A model generated the notes under the pieces. That model worked only from the letters and a program-made list of their open reading frames with translations. It did no database searches and had not been told where the DNA came from. Positions 44,974 through 52,488 of a stretch of DNA of 52,488 nucleotides are shown here, piece by piece. The stretch lies in contig FJOG01000106.1 of NCBI GenBank assembly GCA_900073065.1, positions 1-52,488 of the forward strand, read 5' to 3'. Both the position numbers and the translations under genes were made by a program. The stretch's first letter is position 1. The number at the start of each line of letters is the position of its first letter. The stretch comes from Phialocephala subalpina. Its lineage: Eukaryota > Ascomycota > Leotiomycetes > Helotiales > Mollisiaceae.

Positions 44974-46729
44974 GTTGTGCACCAGCCAGTTTCTAGAATG
45001 AAGATGGAAGAAAGATGCTCGTTGCAGAAAGAGGATCTGCGAGATTCTTATAATAACTGACAAGGGTCTATGTGCACACAGAAATCATGACCGGAAAGCA
45101 GGATGGATTGACAGCTGTGCCAAGAGTGATAATCGTGCTTTTCGGCTGGTATTTCACAAAGATGGCTCTAAGACCGTCGCTCTCCTTGCCAGAGTAAGAT
45201 ACCAATGCTCAAGTAAAAACTAGAATCTCACCAGCTTGGCTTGGCCAGAAGAGTCCCCACGTCCTTGGCCATGCAAGAGACGTAAAAGCCACGGAAAGAA
45301 GTAACCATTATTGAGCGCTTGAAGAGGGTTTCCCGAAAACCAAGCTTATCAAGCTTCCTTGTCGGGCTTCTATCCGTGAAGAATTGCGATTTTGCGAACA
45401 TTCTCGCGCCATCTCGATGCTTAGTGGGTCGACTGGGGAACTGGTACCTCCATCAGGACATCAACGAGGATGGCCGTCGGCGTCACCGCCGCCCTTGTCA
45501 TAGTGAAAGCTCTCCAGAGGAGAGGAGAATTAGTGTTCAGACTCCGCTAGATTGTTCCGGAACGACTCGGATAGCACGCAACGGTCCAGTCCCTCGGTGG
45601 TGGGAAAAGTGGCTTTGCCATGGCCCCGGATCCACCAAATATGTGCGTGTGCGTGGATATGAACACCGTGGGGTATCAATCACAAGGTTGATGTCCGGAA
45701 AGAAAAGAGGATGGTATTCAGAATCGAAAAGGCGACATTGAGATCGTGCAATACTATATACAACACAGAATGTAAGATTCGGACGAACCACAGGCCCTCC
45801 CGAGTACCGAATGACTCACTCGGTCCCGATTTCTGGGGATACAACTCAAGGCAGGAACTCGGTATCTGATTCGAGTCGTGAATGCGAGGAGGTGGAGAAT
45901 TCGAGAAAGCTGGAAATGTTTTTGAGTGTGCTGCTGAAATTGGACCAGATCCCTTCGATGGTGAGTACATCTACTTCACTCTAGACTCGTATCATCGTTG
46001 AGTGAAGACACCGCTCCGGCTTTGGGTAGTGTGGCGTTGTCACCGGGAGAAGCATGTCGAGAGATGCATAATTGACGTTGGTTCTCGCGACGATATTTCC
46101 AGCCCGAAATTGATCCAGCCACACGAGTCTGCCCGTCTTGGCATAGCTCCCCGCCCCCACCATTTCCAATTCTTCATCTCACTTCAAACTCAACTTCTTC
46201 TCTATCAAATGCATCTTTCGCCGAAAGCATTCATCGCCACATCTTGCAGAAGTTTTCAATATTCCAAGAATCCTCCACCGGCCAAGTGGTGACACTCAGC
46301 AAGTGCATTTAATTTGTTGACCAACCAGCGACGATGTTTTCGTATCGCGATTTCCTGCCGTTCGCACGTCAAATGCAAGGGAGATGATGAATATCTGCAC
46401 CCCTCCATGTGATGGCTACATCCACTCACTCGGTCAAGCCATTGAAAGTTCACGCTACACCTGTCCAATCTCTTCACTTGCATTCGTACATTCGTTATCT
46501 GCGATGGCTTCGAAGTTCGGCAATAGCGGGGTAAATCCGAGTTGTGTACAGAAATCATGGATGGTGCCAATCTGGACTCGTTGATACCATTGCCTCCTCT
46601 TTCAAACGTGGGGAGCGGATCGCTCGATCCGTGAAGATCTATACATAGGATAGGCTTTCTCCAGATTGTGGCAAGGCCCAGACCAACAGCACCAATCGAT
46701 CTCTTCTAGCACAATCATTCCATCCCGCC
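44974..46729. promoter_or_regulatory. shared divergent upstream region of permease and dioxygenase
   Basis: 1.76 kb separate the two divergent starts. Open stretches in the middle (45,319-45,741 and 45,537-45,970) do not look like protein and show no splice-joined continuation. I looked for a Cys3/MetR-type palindrome (ATGRYRYCAT) and did not find a good one by eye. Co-regulation is inference from arrangement only. Confidence 0.4.
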
Positions 46730-48031
46730 ATGGCTCCATCTCTTACCGAAACAGCGTCTGATATTGCAGACAAGATCAATGTCAAACCCCTTTCCCTCGG
46801 ATCCAGCGATGTGAAGGAGGAGTCTCCAGCTGTGAAGGAAGATGCGCCATCAGCGAAGGAGGAAGCTCCTGCAGTTCTAGCCCCCTCGAAATGGCAACCC
46901 AAGGAACCATTGAAGCTCAGCGGTGCTCTGAATCACTTCCAAAGCTTCGATGTCACCCCAGTCATTGGCAGAGAGTTTGTTGGAGTCAACCTGGCGAAAT
47001 GGTTGAGAGCTCCCAATTCTGACGAGCTCCTCCGAGACCTTGCAATCACAAGTACGTCTACTCTCGATTTCTCAAAATTGACTAATATGAGCAGTCTCCC
47101 AACGCGGAGTCGTCTTCTTCAGAAAGCAAGACGACGTCACCAACGATCTCCAAAAGGAACTTGTCCAGCGTCTTGGAGAACTCTCCGGCAAACCCTCCAC
47201 ATCCAAGCTACACATTCACCCAGTTGCTAATGGCAAACGAGAGCTCGGAGATGGCGATGATGAAATCAGCGTCATCTCGTCTCAGCAGGCAAAGAAGATC
47301 TATGCCGACAAATTCCAACCAGATCAGAAGAAGCAGAGTGCAAAGCAAGCATGGCATTCGGACATCACGTTCGAACCAATTCCCAGCGACTATGCCTTGC
47401 TCCGTTTGACAGAACTACCAAAGACTGGTGGTGGTAAGTTCTTCACTTTCTTGGAATGACCAATGCTGACCAAATAGACACACTCTGGGCATCAGGCTAC
47501 GAAGTCTATGACCGAATCTCCGAGCCTGTCCAGAAATTCCTTGAATCTCTAACCGCCACCTACGCACAGCCAGGATTCAACAAAGCAGCTGAGAAGAACG
47601 GATTCAAAATCTATACAGAAGAGCGCGGTGCACCCGAAAATGTTGGCGAGATTCTCGAAGCCATACACCCAGTTATCCGAACCAATCCTGTCACTGGATG
47701 GAAGTCCGTGTTTGCAGTGGGCCACCACGTCGAGAAGATCAATGGTCTTGCCGAAGGAGAGTCCAAGGCGCTCTTGGATTGGTTCACTGCCCTCGTGGTC
47801 GAAAACCATGACTTGCAAGTCAGACACAGATGGCAAAATTCTAATGATCTGGCGATCTGGGACAACAGGAGTGTTTACCATGCTGCAACTCCAGATTATA
47901 TCAATCAGGGATTGGGAGAGAGAACTGGGCAGAGAGCTGTAAGCTTGGGCGAGCGGCCGTACTTTGATCCGAAGAGCAAGTCGAGACGAGAAGCACTGGG
48001 ATTGCAGGAGAGTGTGGTCGATGGCTTTTGA
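46730..48031 (+). CDS. TauD/TfdA-type alpha-ketoglutarate-dependent sulfonate dioxygenase
   Basis: Exons 46,730-47,051, 47,095-47,433 and 47,478-48,031 (1215 nt, 404 aa) with canonical introns. After an acidic, Lys/Glu-rich leader of about 60 residues come HFQSFDVTPVIGREFVGVNL and RGVVFFRKQDD. The Fe(II)-binding HxD is in WHSDITFE (H195, D197), the distal His in VYHAATPDY (H355), and the 2-oxoglutarate Arg region in GQRAVSLGERPYFDP. Length and motifs agree with yeast Jlp1-type enzymes, which release sulfite from taurine and alkyl sulfonates. Fungal relatives with other substrates exist, so taurine itself is not proven. It is paired divergently with an ACS-family permease, which fits uptake and desulfonation under sulfur limitation. 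All key residues are present. Confidence 0.9.
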
Positions 48032-48497
48032 GATAACCTCGACATGATGCTGCTTCACGGTGACGCAGCATGATCAGATGAGATGTATACGGTCAGTAGA
48101 AGAAACACGATAAAAGCAGCATGTTCTTCCACCTTCACGCTACTGCACAAAGAGGGCGTTCGCACAATCTACAAGGTTCTTCTGTGCTCAAGTGGGCCCT
48201 ATACCATCAGCTCCGGTGTCTTACTGGACTAGATCTGCCTCCGCCTGCGTTGGCATAAGGGCAGCACGTGAATTCATCCCGACTCTCTGTATCCCACGCG
48301 AATCAGATACTGAACGCTTCTCCTGCCTATGAAGATGGAGAACGAGTGTTCGCCATCGGCCAAGCTAACTCACACCTCATCAGCACGGGGGTCGATGCCC
48401 TTTCTCGCACTTTCTCTGCTTCTTTCCCCTTATCACGACGTCCAAATCTTCATCTTCATCTACTAGTCTTCTAGAAGCCAAACATCCTCACACAAAA
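48032..48497. other. intergenic
   Basis: Holds the 3' region of the dioxygenase and a pyrimidine-rich leader (TCTGCTTCTTTCCCC near 48,416) just before the next start, typical of fungal 5' UTRs. No other gene is seen. Confidence 0.5.
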
Positions 48498-49131
48498 ATG
48501 ATGTTCCAGAACGCCGAGGCATACTTCAATATGCCTTGGGTCCTCGCCCCAATGTCTTTGCTTCCAATGGCGTACTGGCTTCTCGAAAGAAAGCCTAAGC
48601 TCATCGCACTGTTCTACCCAGGCGAGGCAGATTTGTGGTCGGCAGAGCAGTTCACCATCCAATCTCACCATAAAAAGCCTAAGCTAGACGCAAAGTCTTC
48701 ATCAAATCTGCCCAGCTTGGTATTGTTGACCTCTGAGAAGCCGCCTCGCTCTGCAAAAGTTTGTGTTGTGTCGCTGTCGTTACGTGGAAGCTCGTCTGAC
48801 ACTCGGTCGCAGGATATATCCATCGACCCAAGGACCAGATCTTGGAGGATCCCCCGGAAGCAGAGAAACAAGAACGTAAGTGCAGCTGCATACGCTAATA
48901 CAATTTACTCATCTAATCCCTTCCCAGCCTGACGCAATCTATCACAAAGATGACGTGGCTTGGCTCACTGTCGAAGGCAAGCTCGGTGCATTCAAGGTCA
49001 CCATTGTCACTGAAGGGGTCTGGGATGCTCAACTCCGGCAGTGGAAATATGCGGTGAGGCAGACTGATGACGCGCTTTACGACGACGGGAAAATGGTGGG
49101 CGAAGAGGATCTCAATCGGAATGAGAAGTAG
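48498..49131 (+). CDS. hypothetical protein, 193 aa, SH3-like C-terminus
   Basis: Exons 48,498-48,875 and 48,928-49,131 (582 nt). The intron has donor GTAAGT, a CGCTAATA branch site and acceptor TCCCAG. The N-terminal 40 residues contain a moderately hydrophobic stretch (MPWVLAPMSLLPMAYWLLE), possibly a weak membrane anchor. A Ser/Arg/Lys-rich middle is probably disordered. The C-terminus (YHKDDVAWLTVEGKLGAFKV, then WDAQLRQWKYAVRQTDDA) has the spacing of an SH3/KOW/Tudor-like strand pattern. Met at 48,501 is an equally possible start. I do not recognise the gene; no function is claimed. Confidence 0.65.
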
Positions 49132-49622
49132 GGGGCTGGGAGCATGCTTGTGGCAATGATACTGAGACTGGGCGTTGGAATTATGCGGCTAGCTATGCTG
49201 GGTTTCAAACTAGTGGATTGTTGACCAATAAGGATCTTCAGCTTCGTACATGAGAGCCTTCTGACCTTGACGCCCGGATTCTAGGTGCCAACGCAGCCTC
49301 GTCCAGATTCTCTTCCCTCTTTTCAAGTCTGGTTTCCGCATACCAGACAGAGTGGGTTTCTGAATTATTACCAATTGTTATCGTTTGAAGAAGTGAGATC
49401 CTCTGAAACATTGATACACTGATGGAAGGAGACAGTATTCAAAGTCAGATGGAAAATGGGGAGCTTGGAGATGTCCAGATAAAGGATGAGGTGATGCGGA
49501 CAAACTTCGCATTTCGACTCACGAATAATGCTAAATCAAGTAAGAACGAGCTGAATCTAGTAGCGATTCAGATCAGAAATAATTTTAAAACTAGGTAGAC
49601 CGAACATCACTTATCCTGCAAC
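49132..49622. other. intergenic
   Basis: Ordinary composition with no frame above 50 codons. Promoter of the DUF6594 gene is presumed. Confidence 0.5.
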
Positions 49623-50747
49623 ATGGATCCGTGGAGTTCAAAGCTCTTGGTCGAGACTGCGCCGTGGTCTGACTTCATCTTCAAGAGATTTCAAAATACA
49701 ACAAAAGCAGTCTATTGTCCGCAGCTGTATGTACCCCAACCTCTAGAAACACGGAGGAATCAAAGTGACATTCAGACAGTAGAGGAATGTCCAGAAGGAT
49801 ATCCTAGGTTGGCAGCATTTCTCGATAGCGACGAAAACTTCATGCTCTATCGGCGGTTTGGCTTTCTACAATCCCGACTGCTTCTGCATAAGCAAGACCA
49901 GTTGAGAGAACTTGAAAAGGATCTGGATAGGCTGGATAAAGTGGATCACATACAAAACCCAAGTCTGTTGAAATCCCGAGAAAAGGATGATGCAGTCAAG
50001 GGGAGTCGCGAAAAGCTGCTTTGCAAGGTCGAAGATAAGTTCAAAGAATATGGTAACTCCGCTCTCTCTATGTCGAGATTAAGAGATTCCTTTTGCGGAA
50101 CGCTAACAGACCGCAGCTCAGCTTCTCACCGCTGCAAGAGACATCGCAAGTTTCAATCGGCCTCCACCTCGGGACTACAGCAGCGTGAAGAGCTACTTTG
50201 ACGAAGAAGCACCTTTATGTACTGTTGAGAGCTACATATATCGGAAGGAAGATATCATCAGTCTCAAGCCTGGGCGGGAGACTGCATGGCTAGATGCGAT
50301 GGTGGAGAAGATACTGCAGAAGTTTGGTTGCAGATTTATACGTGTAGGCATCCTCGGGTCCTCTCCAACTTTGATTTTTGCTGACAAAATTCCCTCAGTA
50401 CTGTTTCTGTTCTTCAGTCATTGGTATGTCCTGAACTAAATGTCAACTTATAATAACAGCACACCTAGGAACTGCGCCGCAAAACTGATGCAACAAAAAG
50501 CGGAATAATATTATACAGTAGAAGGCGCGTTGGATTCGTGGTCTCCCTTATCCTCCTTGTCATAATTCTTGCGCTACTGATCGTGCCAGTCTATCTCCTC
50601 TGGCACTTAACGAGAGAGACAGAAACTGGCAAGTCGACAGCAATTATCATCGGCGTGCTGCTAGTTTTTACCCTGATCTTCTCCGGGGTGTTGTCACTGT
50701 TTACCAGGGCTAAACGACATGAAGTTCTGGCTTCAGCAGCTGCGTAG
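49623..50747 (+). CDS. DUF6594 membrane protein
   Basis: Exons 49,623-50,052, 50,117-50,343 and 50,469-50,747 give 936 nt (311 aa). Landmarks are EECPEGYPRLAAFLDSDENF and RRFGFLQSRLLLHKQDQL, then a coiled, charged helix (ELEKDLDRLDKVD). After intron 1 come AQLLTAARDIASFNRPPPRD and VESYIYRKEDIISLKPGRE. The last exon begins ELRRKTDA, then SRRRVGFVVSLILLVI, and ends in two membrane spans with KR-rich tails. This is the typical architecture of the ascomycete DUF6594 family: cytosolic helical domain with C-terminal TM hairpin, function unknown. Between exons 2 and 3 a six-base microexon (TCATTG at 50,418-50,423, flanked by TTCAG and GTATGT) would also keep the frame and add Ser-Leu. Such DUF6594 genes are often found in accessory regions with HET genes. 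Confidence 0.85.
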
Positions 50748-51507
50748 GTCTGATCCTTTGCTGTCGAGCCCCAAACAAACAGTCAAACTAACAGACCTAA
50801 TAAGATACTGTGCAGTGTTGGTCGTTTTCATAGGGAACATAGGACAGCTTTCCTCAAATTCAAGTAGCTGATTGCGTGTTTCATGGAAAGGCAGCTCCCA
50901 CCAGACATCAGGTTCCTGGATCGTCCTGCACATCTGAAATTTCCTGTCAGAGAGAAAAGAAGGATGTGATCTCCAGAAGCGTGTTGATTTTGGGAAGGAG
51001 ACCTTGATTCACAATACAATTCTCATTGCTTCTTCATCCCATGAACCTTCATTTCCTTAGATGCTCCCACGCCACGTCATCTGAACGTTGCATACCGTAG
51101 GCTAAAAGCTCGGATTGAGTTGACACGGTGACGTTGCAACTCGATGCGAATTATTCATGAATGCGTAGTTCTGAAATCAAACGGGGCAGATCGTTAGGCC
51201 ATCTGAGCAAGAAAGTGGCTTGGCTCACGCCTTCAATTCTCAGCTTGCAACTGAAAATGGTTGATGCAGATCTGCAAGCCACATCCGTTCTTTTAAAGAC
51301 ACCGGGAAAACTCAGGCTACTCAGCCTCCTGTCAGGCTGACTTTCACCCTGATTGGCGCTGGCGGCTCAGGCTGTGCTAGCTCTACCATCGTAGTCTCGC
51401 ACCTCCATCAGCACTGTAATCAGGTTTTATGGAGCCTGTTCGCCTTCAATTACTTTCCTGGCTATGAAGCTCGATAGCCTACGTAGGTACTCTAGTCGCC
51501 TAGAAGT
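50748..51507. other. intergenic
   Basis: Ordinary composition. Near 51,315-51,370 the words CAGGCT/AGCCTG recur (ACTCAGGCTACTCAGCCTCCTGTCAGGCTGAC), a small local repeat. No gene is seen. Confidence 0.5.
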
Positions 51508-52488
51508 ATGTCGATGTTTTCGTTCCTCTCTCCGTCCGACGTTCCTTCGGGACTTGCTTGGAACCGCCTATCGAATGGATCATCATCCCATGGAACCAAC
51601 TCATCATTGCATGGATGCACCGAAGACGATCATGCAATGGATGAAGCCTCGGAAGCGGAAGACAAATCGTCTAACAAAACAGGAACAGAATGCGCCTCCT
51701 CTGTCGACGGGCAGGCAAAAGCTGCCACCGAGGACGCGAACCTGAAGAAAATCTGGGATGAAGAGATGAAGGACTTCGAGCCAACAGGAAAACCACATCG
51801 GAACACGGCTGTGCTCATGATCTCGTGGGTTGCAGAAGCAAATGACCTGAACACTAACGGCGACTTGACCGTTGAACTTAATGAACTCGAAACAGTCTTC
51901 AGAGGAGTCTTCCACTATGAAGTGATCAAGCGGGAGATCTCTGCAGGTCCACGCGACAGGCCACCCGGAGTTCAAGTTACAAAATATCTCCTCGAGTTGG
52001 TGGAAACGTATGATAGCGATTCGACACTCCTCGTTGTGTACTATGCAGGACACGGGTTCGCTGGAAAGCTTGGAGGGCTTCATTTGGCTGGGTAAGGAAA
52101 CGTCCACTGAGGAGGTTCTTGGATGCACCTTGCTGATCAGGATAGGAATCGTCAACCGAACGGACCGGAACCGACAGCGCGTAATGCTGCAGCATGGGCG
52201 GATTCCGAACATATTATCAGACACACACAAGGAGACGTTCTGTTGATCTTCGACTGCTGTTTTGCTGGAATCTTGCTGGATCTGAATGCCAGATCCGGGC
52301 CCTGCTATCCTACGAGGAGGTTCGAATGTCTTGCAGCATGCGGTCCCCGACAAACGACCGAATTCCCCGGCAAAAGTTCCTTCACTTCGGCTTTGATCTG
52401 GGCATTGACAGAACTAGGAAAGAGCAAGAAAAGATTCACGACCCTGGAGCTGCAGACAAAAATCATGAATGAGGCACCGGAATTTCCC
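51508..52488 (+). CDS. caspase-fold (peptidase C14) protein, 3' end outside window
   Basis: Exon 1 is 51,508-52,091; the intron 52,092-52,145 has donor GTAAGG, a TGCTGAT branch site and acceptor GATAG; exon 2 runs from 52,146 off the window still open. After a Ser/Asp-rich, probably disordered leader of about 95 residues the caspase p20-like domain begins (HRNTAVLMISWVAEANDLN), with LETVFRGVFHYEV, then the catalytic His in VVYYAGHGFAGKLGGLHLAG (H182) and the catalytic Cys in VLLIFDCCFAGILL (C233). The remaining visible part (CGPRQTTEFPGKSSFTSALI) is the usual region after the p20 Cys. Fungal genes of this type may stand alone or carry NACHT/NB-ARC and repeat domains further on; the window does not tell. 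It probably acts in regulated cell death. No stop codons interrupt it. Confidence 0.85.

Noticed and set aside
45319..45970. Possible gene in the permease-dioxygenase intergenic region
   Set aside because: The overlapping open stretches on both strands are unlike protein, with no splice-connected continuation and no recognised motif.

Overview
The window comes from a nuclear chromosome of a filamentous ascomycete fungus. The genes have short introns (about 46-185 bp) with GTRNGY-type donors, CTAAY/CTGAC branch sites and NAG acceptors. The gene families are typical of Pezizomycotina: HET, NACHT-ankyrin, DUF6594, GH72, ascomycete laccase with a DSGV tail, MARVEL and TauD. Several blocks are extremely AT-rich, and the reading frames inside them carry TAG/TAA/TGA at former Trp, Gln or Arg codons, the mark of repeat-induced point mutation (RIP). 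A Leotiomycetes-like fungus is my best guess, but that is inference from family flavour only.

Layout. 1-12 kb is a graveyard of RIP-decayed multicopy genes: a minus-strand frame near 0.8-1.5 kb, a Myb/SANT-like gene at about 2.8-5.1 kb, a Fet3-type multicopper oxidase stub at 5.9-6.2 kb, a long minus-strand repeat gene at about 7.2-8.85 kb, and an FHA-domain protein kinase at 9.5-11.6 kb. In this debris stands one GC-rich intact membrane-protein gene (12.4-13.8 kb), with short diverged inverted repeats on either side. 14.7-15.9 kb is nearly pure A+T. 16.6-24 kb is ordinary-composition sequence with a decayed small gene, a conserved 343-aa low-complexity protein, an assembly gap (21,976-22,457) and a MARVEL membrane protein. 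24.0-28.7 kb is a full-length NACHT-ankyrin (NLR/STAND) gene broken by three in-frame stops. 28.7-33.1 kb is repeat-rich, AT-rich DNA surrounding a secreted, probably Kex2-processed cysteine-containing protein. 33.1-34.3 kb is a truncated GH72 glucanosyltransferase and 35.1-37.3 kb a HET-domain gene with one stop upstream of the HET domain. From 38.2 kb onward the sequence is gene-dense and mostly intact: a small secreted protein, a six-exon laccase, an MFS anion-type permease divergent from a TauD-type dioxygenase, a hypothetical protein, a DUF6594 membrane protein, and a caspase-fold (peptidase C14) gene that runs off the end.

How the genes may work together. The permease (42.97-44.97 kb) and dioxygenase (46.73-48.03 kb) share one upstream region and form a plausible sulfonate uptake and desulfonation pair for sulfur scavenging. 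The NLR, HET and caspase-fold genes all belong to fungal self/non-self and regulated cell-death families. Two of the three carry stop codons here, so the area looks like a fast-evolving, RIP-exposed accessory region at the edge of a more stable gene block. I found no rRNA, tRNA or CRISPR. Exon boundaries were deduced by eye from splice signals plus frame continuity. Each multi-exon model presented as intact sums to a multiple of three.
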